Part shown: positions 1-11,549 of the stretch, piece after piece
How the letters are laid out: each line of letters starts with the position of its first letter
Numbering within the stretch: position 1 is the stretch's first letter
The notes under the pieces: generated by a model
What the model saw: only the letters and a program-made list of their open reading frames with translations
What the model was told of the DNA's origin: nothing
Database searches by the model: none
Assembly: GCA_025201845.1 (NCBI GenBank)
Contig: MU603945.1
Span: forward strand, 1 to 64,000
From: Martensiomyces pterosporus
Taxonomy: Eukaryota > Kickxellomycota > Kickxellomycetes > Kickxellales > Kickxellaceae
DNA length: 64,000 nt
Direction: 5' to 3'
Position numbers and translations under genes: made by a program

Positions 1-117
1 GCCAGATGCCTTTTCTGCCTCTGTAGTTGTCGAAGGACTTGCAGCACCGATTGCTGTTCCGGGAGATGGGCTCTGATCGAGGAAAAACTCGCTTGGGTTA
101 GAGGCGATAGGCGACAT
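1..117 (-). CDS. Old Yellow Enzyme-type flavin oxidoreductase, 5' end only (runs off left edge)
   Basis: Reading the minus strand from the ATG at 117 gives 39 open codons up to the window edge. The first residues (MSPIASNPSEFFLDQSPSPG) match the N-terminus of the OYE gene starting at 31240 at 19 of 21 positions, then drift apart. The matched leader lies ahead of the FMN-binding barrel, so this is a paralogue with a shared N-terminal extension; the catalytic part lies outside the window. A TATA-like box sits about 90 bp upstream, the same spacing as in the 31240 copy. By homology the full product would be an FMN-dependent, NAD(P)H-using ene-reductase. The call rests on the leader alone, so pseudogene status cannot be judged. 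Confidence 0.75.
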   Translation of the reverse strand, partial: MSPIASNPSEFFLDQSPSPGTAIGAASPSTTTEAEKASG

Positions 118-1216
118 TGTTGAAAGTGTGCTAATCTTGTGTTCTTGTTCTTGCTGGTGTTGAAACTGATTGTGGAGTATATGAAGGGTATGGCGCCTAC
201 TGGCTTCTTTTATATGCGAACTCCACCTCAGGATTAGTAATGCTAGCTGCCACAGCTCTATCATCATCATTAGTAATGTTGGCTGAAATATATACACTCT
301 AGCAATGTAGAGGTCCTCAGTTGCTCGGAATTGCGGTCTGTACTAGTGTTATTGGAAATGAGGACTGCCTATTTTGTTGCTGACAAGATGCATGGTTATT
401 GGCAGTTTGGTCTGCTGGCAGTGCAGCAACTGCGGTTAACTTACCTTCTACAGGTCAGCGCAGATGCTGTGCAACTAGCACAAACACCCCCAACAAAACA
501 GGCAGCAAAGTGTCTGATTGACGGAGCCTATGAATTTCCGATAAACCGAACTCATAGCCATTCAGGCAGCAAAGTGTCGAGCTGGGTCTTGACTGGATAT
601 GATCCAACTAAAGCACGTAACCCCCTGCCACTAATACACACGCGGTTCTCTAAGAAGCAATTTTTGTTGACTGCAAGGTGCACTTTCTCTTTCATTCAAT
701 GCATGCAGTGTGATCAAACGCTGAGAGCTGGCTCGCTCGACATTTGTAAGCATGCGGTACACAGCTGCCCAGCCCGGCACACGAACCCGCACGCACCCGA
801 GAGCACTCATGTGCACCTGCCCAGCAGGTGGGTGGTGGGGCTCTAGTAGCAGCATTGGGGTTAGCTGAATTACAAAGCAAGATCGACTGCAGCAACTTGT
901 GCAGATAGTGGCTCGAACTCAGCCGATTGCTTCTAGCTGCACAGCTCAGCCGATCTGTTAGCATAGGGCGGCCTTGGGACCTGGGCGTTCTCCGACAAAG
1001 CCATGCATCTGGACGCCAGTCTCCAGCGTGCGATTGGCACTGGCGCTCCCATGCGGGCATTACGCTGTGCTGGCTCAGGGATGTCGAGAAAAAAGGGACT
1101 CTCCTCCCCTCACCCTCCAGAAAGCACCACGCTTTTCTCTTCATTTTCATATCCTGGAGGCGCATTATCTACACTTGTTTTTCTCTCATTGCTCTCGCTA
1201 CACTAGGATTTGCACC
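118..1216. other. Divergent intergenic region between OYE and the GET5-like gene
   Basis: This stretch separates two genes transcribed away from each other and must hold both promoters. Apart from the TATA-like box near 207-214 I see no gene. The open frames here (for example the one ending at 846) start at non-ATG or weak codons and have no family resemblance. A pyrimidine-rich stretch lies at about 1095-1205, just before the GET5-like start. Confidence 0.6.
207..214 (-). promoter_or_regulatory. TATA-like box of the left-edge OYE gene
   Basis: The minus strand reads TATAAAAG here, 90 bp before the ATG at 117. The OYE gene at 31240 has TATAAAAC at 31147-31154 with nearly the same spacing, which supports a conserved core promoter. 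Confidence 0.55.
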
Positions 1217-2101
1217 ATGGTCGCCGACAACGCTCTATTCGACGCGATGCTTGCACAGCTCTCGCAGCTTTCGGCGCTGCGCGCCTTTGACGCCGACGCA
1301 AAGGTTCCCGAGGGAGCAAAGTACCCGCCGCACCACTACGACTTCAAGGTAATCAGCAGAAGCGCAGCTGCTGGAAGATAGATGCTGCTAAATTTGCGTG
1401 AACGGGCAGATTGCTCTAAGCCAGAGTGCTAATCAGGACTGCAGGAACAGACTCTATGCCGGTAGATGCCTCCTACTCAGGCGACCACGGTCCCTCCCGA
1501 GGAGCGCGAGGACTACTTTTCGCTTACGTTCAAGACGCTCAGGGCTCCAGTCCGCAAATTCACCCTGCACACGTCTTCGATTCGCACGGTGGCCCAGGTC
1601 AAGCGCCACCTATCGCGTGTCTCCAACATCCCGTTTGCCAGCATGCGCCTCGTTCTTGGTGGCAAGGGGCTGGTCGACTCGAAGCTTATTGGCGACTACC
1701 CGGTCAACAGCGCCTCGGTGATTCAGATCATCTCGAAGCCTGCTGGTGCTGCTGCTTCGCCAGTGCCAGAGGAGGATAAGGGTGGCCCGGTCGATGCAGC
1801 AGCAGCAGAGAACAACCCTCTGTCGAGTGTTCTGGACCAGGAGAGCGGCGGGCAGCAAGCCGAAGTTCCTGCCGCGGCTGCTGGCGAGGCTGTTCGCACT
1901 GCGACCCAGGATCACGACTACACCACAGACGCCTCGAGTGACGCGGGGGCTGACGCAGTCAACAGCCCAACTAAGGATCAGCTGCAGCAGCAGAACAGCG
2001 CATTCAGAGTCGGGCTGCGTGAGCTGATCCACAGCCACTTCGGCAGCACCCAGGCATCTGCGGTCGATAATCTTTTGGAGTCGTACTTTTCCACGCTCTA
2101 G
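1217..2101 (+). CDS. GET5: GET5/UBL4A-like ubiquitin-domain protein (two exons)
   Basis: Exon 1 is 1217-1348 (44 codons), ending in a GTAATC donor. A branch-point-like CTAAT lies near 1429. Two in-phase acceptors are possible: before 1481 (CTCAG, preferred; 250 aa) or before 1466 (GGTAG; 255 aa). Exon 2 encodes a ubiquitin-like fold (roughly residues 70-135, with conserved LxxGGKxLxD-type residues), an acidic and Gln-rich linker, and a C-terminal helix reading RELIHSHF...NLLESYF. That helix resembles the Tugs/dimerisation segment of UBL4A and Get5. In that family the protein bridges Get4 to Sgt2 in delivery of tail-anchored proteins to the ER. The order N-terminal helix, UBL, dimerisation helix and the length (yeast Get5 212 aa) fit. 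Another small UBL protein is the main alternative. Confidence 0.6.
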
Positions 2102-2317
2102 TTCAGCGAAATGTGTATTGGGACTAGCAGTAGCCTCCTTCCTAAACGTACCACCAGTGGCATTTCTGTGAAGCCGTGCAGAGCTAATGTGGTGTGGCGC
2201 GCCCAGAGGCAGCCAGCATGTGTATGCAAAGTAGGATCAGCAGTCAATTGGGACAGCAAGAAATGGATAAAGCAAGGCTGAAAAGCAGCCTGGAAAAGGT
2301 GGCCAGGTCACGGCCGT

Positions 2318-5300
2318 TTAAAAGGTGCGGCAGAGGACAAGGGCCAGGAGAGCCATGCGGACAAACATGCCGTACTGCATCTGGCGGAAGTATGCAGCGC
2401 GCTGGTCGGTGTCAACCTCCGGCGCAATCTCGTTGACGCGGGGCAGGGGGTGCATGACAATCATGTTGCGCTTGCACTTGCGCATGACGCTGTTGTCGAT
2501 GACAAAGGCGTTCTTGGCCCTCTCGTACTCCTCGAGGTCCTCAAAGCGCTCCTTCTGCACGCGGGTGACGTAGAGAACGTCGGTGTTGTTGAGCACGGCG
2601 TCGGTGAGCTCGGTGTACTCGTTCTGGACAACGTAGGGAGCACGCAGGGCAACGTCGCGCTTGATCGACTCGGGCATGCCCAGGCTTGCGGGCGAGACGT
2701 AGTTGAGGGTGACGTTCTTGTACTGCGAGAGCACGCGAGCGAGCGAGTGAACAGTGCGGCCGTTCTTCAGGTCACCAACAAGGGTGATGGTAAGGCCGTT
2801 GACGGTGCCGAGCTCCTCGCGGATGGTGAAGGTGTCGAGCATGGCCTGCGAGGGGTGCTCGCCAATGCCGTCGCCGGCGTTCAGAACAGGGACGTTCGCG
2901 AAGCGCGCAGCCCCCTGCACGGATCCGGGCTGAGGGTGGCGGAGAGTGATGACATCGGCATACGATCCAAAGGTGCGGATGGTGTCCTCGAGTGTCTCGC
3001 CCTTGGCAACGGACGACGTCTCGCTGTTGGCGGTGAACACCTGGCCGCCGAGGCGGAGCATGGCGGTCTGGAACGACGACGAGGTGCGCGACGAGGGCTC
3101 GTAGAAGACAGCGGCCATGGCACGGCCCTTGAGGACAGGCAGCATGCCAGAGCGCTGCACGGCAGTGCGCATCTCCTGAGCAACGGCGAAGAGCAGGTGC
3201 AGGTCGTCACGGGAGAACTGGCGAACGCTGAGGACGTGCTTCATGAAGAACGGGTTCTCGTTGCCGTGGCGGGCAAGCACGTCGGCCAGGCGGCTCTCGC
3301 GCAAGGGGCGCTCGATGCGCGCAGGAACGAGGGCGGAGGACTCGTCGCCACCAAGAGTGTTGGCGGACTTGGTGACGATTGCTGCTGCTGCTGCCTGGGC
3401 TGTCAGCTCGGTGGGGCTAGCGACCTCAAGCTCATCGCCAGCCTCAACGTCCGAGGACGCCGGGATGGTGACAGAAGGAACACGAGTCAGGCTGGGGCGG
3501 CGCTTGGGGGCAGGCGACAAGGGGCCGGCGCTGTCGCGGGCCTTGACGCCCAGAGTGCCAGTCGTTGCGCTCTGAGCAAACTGCTTGCCGCTGGGGCCGG
3601 AGCTCATGGCGCGCAGGACGTGGCCAAGGTCGCGGCCAGCAGGGGCGGTGGACTCGGCATAGAACTTGCCGTCGAGGAACAGGGTCTTGCCGCGCATGAC
3701 AACGCGGTGGACAACGCAGCGAACGGGCTTTCCGTTGAGGTCAGGGAACCACTTGATATCGTCCGACTTGGCTGGGATGTACGCCAGGCGGTCCTGGTGG
3801 ATCTCGACGTAAGTGTCGGGCTGCTCAGGCAGGCCAAAGATGCGGCGAGGGGCGTTGCAGAAGCGCTCGACGATGTCGCTCGACTTCAAGCGGCCCTCGG
3901 CGACAGCCGTGTACAGCAGGGGCAGCGCAGTCTGGTAGCCAAGAGCAGCTGGGCTGACGTCCTCGACGCCAGCCGCCTGGGCAACCTGTGCTGGGAGGAG
4001 GCCGATGGTGAAGCAGTCGATGGCAGAGAGCCTGCTCCACAGGGGCTGGACATCGGCAGAGAGCCCGTCAGTCTTGGGCAGGCGGTCGGCAAACAGGGTG
4101 AAGACAGACACATCGCATGTGACGCTGAGTCCACGGGTGCGGCTGAGGTCGATGAGGTCGAGGTCGTCGGCCGAGCGGACATCAGTGACGTGGATCTGGC
4201 GGTTGAACAGGGAGGCCAGAAGCAGCATGGACGCAAGGTCGTTGCCCGACGCGTTGGTGACGATTGCCGAGCTCTCCGGCCACGACTTGAAGTGCTCGGA
4301 GACGGTGTTGTACTTCTCGACGTGGACCGGGTGGGTCTTGTCGAACGAGACGTAGAGGATCGGGGCATCGGCGCTCATGGCGGCGGCAGCGCCGGGGTTG
4401 TCGTCGGTGGCGGCAATCTCGACGATGTAGTCGGTGTGTGAGTGGCCGCGGCCCGCATTCTTGACCTTGACAACGCCATGGTCGTTGGACGTAGCGAAGC
4501 CGTCGCTGCCGTGCGCAGACATGCCGAGGACAGTGAATCCGCCGCAGATGGCAGAGCGAGTGGCCTCCTCAAAGGTCTCGCTCTTGGCGCCAGGGAGCAG
4601 AGCGGCGATGTTGACCAGGCCGGGCAGGACAGTGGTGCGGTGAGAGGTGATGTAGTCGACGCTCTCGATCTCCCACTTGTCAACAACGAAGCGCGCAAGT
4701 GCCTCAATGAACATCTTGGCGCACTTGACGTTGGTAATCAGGGGCACCGAGAAGTCAATCGCCATGCGGCGACTGCGGTAGCCGTTGCTGACGTACGTGG
4801 CGGGGCGGCGGAAGCGGTTCTTGGACGGCAGGTTGATGTACAAGTCGATCATGTTGTTGGACAGGTGCTCCTGCATGCTGTAGCCCTCGCGCGCCTTGTC
4901 GGCCTCAAGAGCAGTGACGTCGATGCCGTGCTCCTGGAGGAAGTCGGCGGTGCCAGGGGTGGCAAACAGCTTGAACCCGCTCTCAAACAGACGGCGCACC
5001 GAGGGCAGCATCTCGACCTTCTCCTTGTACGAGCCGATCGACAGAAGGATGTTCTTCTTGGGCAGCTGGAAGCCAGTGGCAACCATGGCCTTCAGGTAGG
5101 CGTCGTACTTGTCGCGGCCAAAGGCAGCAACCTCACCGGTCGACGCCATCTCAACGCCGAGGATGGGGTCAGCGCCCTGCAGACGCGAGAAGCTGAACTG
5201 GGGCACCTTGACGCCGACGTAGTTGAGGCGCTGGCCGCGGTTAGGGTAGGGAGTGACCGGCAGGCCAAGCATCGCCTTGGTGGCCATCTCGATGAGGTCG

Positions 5301-8300
5301 ACGCCAGTGACCTTCGAGACGAAGGGGAAGGAGCGCGCGGCGCGGACATTGCACTCAATGACCTTGATCTCGTTGTTCTTGGCCATGAACTGGATGTTGT
5401 AGGGCCCAGTGACACGCAGCGCCTGGCCAATGGCAGCGGTGGCCTCGCCGATCTTCTTCACAGTGACGGGGTCAAGATCCTGGGGGGGCTGGACAAGGGT
5501 GGCATCGCCAGAGTGGACGCCGGCGTTCTCAACGTGCTCCGAGACGCAGTGCATGATGAGCTTGCCGTCAAGGGCAACAGCATCGACGTCGATCTCCTTG
5601 GCCTCCTCAATGAACTTTGTGATGACGACAGGGTAGTCGCGCGACATCGTGGCCGCCTGGTTGAGGTACGACTTGAGATCGGTCGACGTGGACACCACGT
5701 TCATGGCGGCGCCGGACAGCACATACGAGGGGCGCACGAGCACGGGGTACCCAGCCTCCTCGCAGAAGGCCTCGGCATCCTCGTACTGGGTGAGCTCGCG
5801 CCACTGGGGCTGGTCGACACCGATCTGGTCAAGCATGCGCGAGAACTTGTAGCGGTTCTCGGCGCCGTCAATGTTCTCGGGGCTGGTGCCAAAGATCTTG
5901 ACCTTGTTGCGGTGCAGACCGAGGGCAATGTTGTTGGGGGCCTGGCCACCCATGCTGATGATCACACCAGCCGACGCCTCGGCCTCGTAGATGTCCATGA
6001 TGCGCTCGAGGGTGATGTTCGAGAAGTAAAGGCGGTCCGCCTCGTCGTAGTCGGTTGAGACAGTCTCGGGGTTGTAGTTCACCATGATGGTCTTGAACTT
6101 GTTCTCGCGCAGAGTGCGGATGGCGCGGACAGCACACCAGTCGAACTCGACCGAGGAGCCAATGCGGTAGACGCCGGATCCGAGGACCATCACGCCGTTG
6201 TCGACAAACTTGACGTCGTGCTCAGAGGCGTTGTACGTGATGTACAGGTAGTTGGTGTACGCAGGGAACTCGGCAGCGACAGTGTCGATCTGCTTGACGA
6301 AAGGAGTGATGTTGTAGCCGGTGCGAGTGTTGCGGACCTGCATCTCGTTGCGCTTGGTGAGCTGCGCGATGCCGCCATCGGAGAAGCCCTGCTGCTTGGC
6401 AGAGAGGAGGAGCGGCCGGGGGATGACCTGGTCGGCAGCAAACGTGCCCAGGCGGCGCTCAGTCTCGACAAGACCACGCAGCTTGCACAGGAACCACTTG
6501 TCGATGGCAGTCAGGCGGTGGATGTCCTCGACCGAGTAGCCCATGTGGAAGGCATTGGCAATGGCAAACACGCGCAGGTCGGTGGGCTTGGTGAGCTCCT
6601 CCTCGATCGCCTCCTTCGTCTCGGGGACGTAGCTGTTGCGGCCAAAGCCGTCAAAGCTGGTGTCGACGGAGCGAATGGCTTCCTGCATGGTCTCCTCAAA
6701 GGTGCGGCCGATAGCCATGACCTCGCCGACCGACTTCATGGCCGACGACAGGTTCTTGCTGACGCGGTCGAACTTCTTGAGGTCCCAGCGGGGAATCTTG
6801 ACGACGATGTAATCGAGGCTGGGCTCGAAGCACGCAGTGGTCTCCTTGGTCACGCTGTTGCGGATCTCGTTGAGGGGGATGCCCAGGCCAAGCTTGGCAG
6901 CGACAAAGGCGAGCGGGTAGCCGGTGGCCTTCGACGCAAGCGCCGAGCTGCGGCTGAGACGGGCGTTGACCTCGATGATGCTGTACTCGCGGCTGTGGGG
7001 GTTGAGCGCATACTGGATGTTGCACTCGCCAACGACGCCAAGGTGGCGGATGACGTTGACGGCGGTGGTGCGCAGCATCTGGTAGTCCTCGTCACTCAGG
7101 GTCTGGCTGGGAGCAACGACGATCGAGTCGCCAGTGTGGATGCCGAGAGGGTCAAAGTTCTCCATGTTGCAGACGGTGATGCAGTTGTCGTAGCTGTCGC
7201 GAACGACCTCGTACTCGATCTCCTTCCAGCCCTTCATGCTGCGCTCCACGAGCACCTGGGGCGAGGCGGCGAATGCCTTGCGGCAGAGAGCGACAAGCTC
7301 CTCCTCGTTCGACGCGAATCCAGAGCCAAGGCCGCCGAGCGCATACGCAGCACGGATGATGAGCGGGTAGCCAATGTCGTTGGCGGCAGCAATGGCCTCC
7401 TCGATGCTGTTGGCAGCATGGGACTTGGCACACTTCTCGTCAATCTCGGCCATGGCAGAGGCAAAGAGCTCACGGTCCTCAGTGACCATGATGGTCTCGA
7501 TAGGCGTGCCAAGAACCTGGACGCCAAGACCCTCAAACTCTTCCCTGAGCTTGACGCCGATGTTGAGAGCAGTCTGTCCGCCGAACGTGCAGTAGATGCC
7601 GTCGGGGCGCTCGTGGACAATGACCTTGCGCACACACTCGGGGGTGACGGGCAGGAAGTAGCACTTGTCAGCAAGGCCCTTCGAGGTCTGGATGGTGGCA
7701 ATGTTGGGGTTGATAAGGATGGTGTAGATGCCCTCCTCCTTCAGAGCCTTGATGGCCTGCGAGCCGGAGTAATCGAACTCGCCGGCCTGGCCGATGCTCA
7801 GACCGCCAGATCCAAGAACAAGGACCTTGCGAATGCGGCGGCCGTTGACGATGCGGCCGGACTTGTCCGACTCGTCCGACGCAAGCTCGCGCTCCCACTG
7901 CTCACGCTGCTGGCGGCGTGCCTGGGCAGCTTCGGCGCCAGGGAAGACAACGGGTCCCTCGATCTTGCCCGAGGCGAGACAGCGCTTGATGGTGTCGATG
8001 AAGATGTCGAAGAGCACCTCGGTGTCGCGGGGGCCAGGGTTGGACTCGGGGTGGAACTGCACCGAGAAGTACGGCAGGTCGGTGTGGTAGATGCCCTCGT
8101 TGGAGCCGTCGTTGGCGTTGACAAAGAGCTCCTTGATGTTGGCTGGCAGGGTCTTGGCCTTGACGGCGTAGCCGTGGTTCTGCGAGGTGATGTAGCAGCG
8201 GCTGGTGAGCATGTCTGTGCAGGGGATGTTCTGGCCGCGGTTACCGTACTTCATCTTCTCGGTCTGGGCGCCCGAGGCCAGAGCAAAGACCTGGTGGCCG

Positions 8301-9703
8301 AGGCAAATGCCGAAGATAGGGAACTTCTTCATGGCCAAAGCAGCCTTGACGCGCTCGATGGTGACAGTGATGGTGGTTGGGTCGCCAGGGCCGTTGGAGA
8401 GGAAGAGGCCGTCCATGCTGTCAGCCTCCGCAAGGAAGTCGTAGTCCCAGGGCACGACCAGGAGCTCGACGCCGCGCTTCACGAAGCAGCGGATCTGGTT
8501 GTACTTCATGCCAATGTCGACAGCAACAATGCGCACGGTCTTGCCGTCGGCCCGCTTCAGAGCAGCCTCGGGAGCAGGGGTGTAAAGCTTGGGCTCCTTG
8601 CACGAGACCTCGGCAACGAGGTTGGTGGCGTTGGGGTCGACCCAGGGGACGTTCTGGTAGTCAGGGATGAGGGCAGCGGCCTCGTCGCCATTCTCGCCCT
8701 TGTAGTCGGACTCGCCAACAACGCTGGTGGGGAACAGGATCTTGCCGAGCATGACGCCCTCCTCGCGGATGCGCTTGGTGATGGCACGGGTGTCGACGCC
8801 GTAGATGGCGGGAACGCCCTCGCGCTTGAGCCAGTCGCCGAGGCTCGACTGGGCCAGATGGTGAGAGAACTCGGCAGATGCCTGGCCGACAACCAGACCA
8901 GCAACGTGGATCTGGTTCGACTCGAAATACGCAGGGAGGTCCTTCAGGAGAGGGTCCAACTCGGTCTGGCTAGGGACACCATAGTTTCCGATCAGAGGGT
9001 ATGTCAGCACCAGGATCTGCCCGCGATACGAGGGGTCGGTCAGAGACTCGGGGTAGCCGACCATTCCTACAGTGCGGATCAGGTCGAATCAAGGGATCGT
9101 TATCATCGGCGACCATTCAGCAAATGAGAGCACCCGAGGCATGCATGCAGGCAATCCCACGCGCCTGCGTGGAAAAACGGGGCAGCAGCTGCCCCTAGCT
9201 TTAGGCTTCTTTTGCCTGGCCACCGCCCCTCTGCACGTTTCTCGTTTTTTCTCCTCTCAAGCAAAATAACAGCACAGCATCCCCAACAGGCAGCTGCTGT
9301 TATCAGAAGCTCTGTGAGCAAAAGATAGCGCGGGAGCAATGCCTTCCAAACCGGGCGAACGGGTGACACAAAGGGAGTTGCACTACACAGCGGTAGCAAA
9401 CAGGATAAGGGTGTGGAGCCTAGCTTTCAGACACTTACCTGTCTGGAAGACGCACTCGCCAGAAACAGACTTGATCTCGGCACCAAAGGAGTGTCCCTGC
9501 AGGAGGGTGCCATCCTTGAGAGCGAGGGTTGCAAGCGTGGGCTGCTGTGTGGAGCTCTCGAGCTCCTCAGGCGTCTTGGCAGCGCAGTCGGGGCCAAAGG
9601 TGGGGACGGCAGCCGTGCACGGGGGGATGATGCCGGACGCAGCGGCAGGCGACCCGGCCCGGGATTCCTGGACGTTTGTAGCGATCGGGACAGCGACAGT
9701 CAT
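2318..9703 (-). CDS. URA2: URA2: carbamoyl-phosphate synthase / aspartate carbamoyltransferase multifunctional protein
   Basis: Exons are 9439-9703 (start ATG at 9703) and 2318-9066; the 372-nt intron splits a Gly codon and gives the family sequence [11 protein letters not shown]. The product is 2337 aa (yeast Ura2 2214). Domain order: glutaminase/CPS small subunit (nucleophile Cys in GICLGHQ, near residue 340), two ATP-grasp CPS halves ([17 protein letters not shown] near 430; second half from about 950), MGS-like allosteric region, a dihydroorotase-like domain, and C-terminal ATCase with the carbamoyl-phosphate loop [12 protein letters not shown] and MHPLPR. It makes carbamoyl phosphate and joins it to aspartate, the first two steps of UMP synthesis. 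The dihydroorotase-like part has [12 protein letters not shown] where active enzymes have the metal-binding HxH, so that step needs a separate gene, as in yeast. UTP feedback is expected for the family. Confidence 0.97.
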
Positions 9704-11549
9704 GGCTGAAGACGTTGTGAGGCTTGGGCAGTTCGAGCGAATGGCTATTCTTGCGGGGCTGCTGCTTAGAAAGAGGACTGATCTTGGCGAAGACGAGGTC
9801 CTGGATTAGACGAAATGGCAGTCGAGGGGTGTAGAGGCAAGGCGGCTGTCGAAGAAACTAGGCTGCTTGCTTGGTTGCTTGGTTGAGGTCGGTGGCCAGA
9901 AGAGACAGAAGAGTGATCTAGAGTTGGATCGAGCTTGACTGGGCCGGCGCGGACAAAGGGGTGTTTACGGGGTAATAATACAGCAATTACGAATAGAGTA
10001 ATATAATTTTTTGTGGAAGTATGTGCAGAAGACGGTGCTGTGCGTGTGGGCTCTTGCTTTGCAGGCTGACCAGACGACGAGGCGTGGCTTGTATAGGCGG
10101 TGAATCAAGATAACGGCGATCTGACTCACAAGGGACAACTTTAAATACGTGTAAACGAAATTGTCAAACACGTGGCTCTGTAAGGAAGGACGTCGATGCT
10201 CCGAAGCGATGAAAAAAGAAAAGGCTACCTCGGAGAAGGAACCAGGGCTGTTGCCTAACGGCTGGGCCGCCTCTTTTATAGCCGCTGCTGCCATTTCCCT
10301 GTGCAGGAGCAGAGCAGTCTCGCTCTCCTCCGTGCTGGCAAAACACCCACGCCGCCCCCAACAAAATTTTCATTGTGCTGGCGCTCCTCGCCTCTGCACA
10401 CATTACTGCTGCTGCTGCTGGGTGCGCGGGCTGGCCCCGAGCTATGAGCTGAAGCAGCAGGCGCCCTGGCCCCTCCTCCGAAACAGCCTGAAAGCGGAGC
10501 ATAGCGCTCTTCGTGCGCGAGTCAAGCAGGATAAAAAATTTTCTTGAGCTGAGCTGCTGCGTCGATCCCTTGGGGGACACAAAGACGTATTAAAATGGGA
10601 AGAATGTCGCCGTGATTATCGACAGCAGCAGGCCATTGGGGGGAGATAGCGACTGCTTTTGCTGCTTTGCCTGTGCGCGCCAGCTGCATTCCTGGGTTAA
10701 AGAGACGGGGCGCACAGCGAGTGCCAGGCAGCCTGCGAACCTACCTGTGCGCATGCGGGGAGAGACAGGCATGCGGAGAAGAAAGGCACCCACTGCGCAG
10801 TGGGTGCAGCCGCCTTGTACATGGCAGATAGGCTCGCAGCGCAGCGACGCCTGCCACCACAAGCCCAGATGTCCACCAAGATTTGGCGGCTACCATCTCC
10901 TTGTTCCAGCATCCTCGGTGTAACCTCTGCACTGGAAAGTGGAGGCAGATCACATCTTCGCAGCCTCTCAACAAAAAGCGATGGGCGCAGTAGCAGCAGG
11001 AAGGCAATAGTCCACCAACCAGCTGTCTCCCGCCGCGAGTGTTCGTTGGAGCCCTTCTGGATCTCCATTCACGCAAGACGGCAAGGGGGAAATAGCGAGG
11101 GTGATCCCAGATGAGCAAGCTTGAAGCAGCAGCACTAGCATATGGAGCGGTGATGTCAGCAGCCTTTATTGCGACGATGGTGAAGCCGATGTATTTCCAC
11201 TAAACCTAACTCAGTGCCAGGAAGCCAGAAGAGCCCCCATACCGGGATCGGCTAAGGAGCACAAGAAGCCATGTCGCGGGAGCGATGGGAAACTAAGCAA
11301 ACACATGCTGTCCCCCCCACATGTCCGCCAACAGTCTATATTGCAAATGCATGCCAGATCAACTGGAATTCGACGACTGAGGGCCCATCTACGCTATCCT
11401 CACCCATGTGCAAGCAGACAGGGTGGCAGCAGCACGTACCAGAGAATTGTTTTGCATTTATTTAGGAGAAATAAAGAGTTTTTGGGGTTTTAAAAGGCGT
11501 GCGCTGACAAACTAGCTCGCTCGATGGCATCTGTCGAGGTTGGCTTGCT
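9704..11549. other. Intergenic region: URA2 promoter and HSP60 3' flank
   Basis: 1.8 kb between the URA2 start and the HSP60 stop. URA2 and HSP60 share the minus strand, so the part next to 9704 should hold the URA2 promoter and the part next to 11549 the HSP60 terminator. Short open frames in several frames show no family signal, no consistent codon bias and no convincing splice pattern. No tRNA-like B box was seen. Confidence 0.55.

Noticed and set aside
331..846. 171-codon plus-strand frame
   Set aside because: Starts at a non-ATG codon, has no codon bias and no recognisable domain, and lies in a divergent promoter region.
2450..9127. Long plus-strand open frames (up to 969 codons at 6218-9127, 663 at 2450-4441)
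   Set aside because: They lie wholly antisense to URA2 exon 2. Strong G/C-ending codon bias in the real gene removes stops from the opposite strand; the antisense product has no family resemblance.
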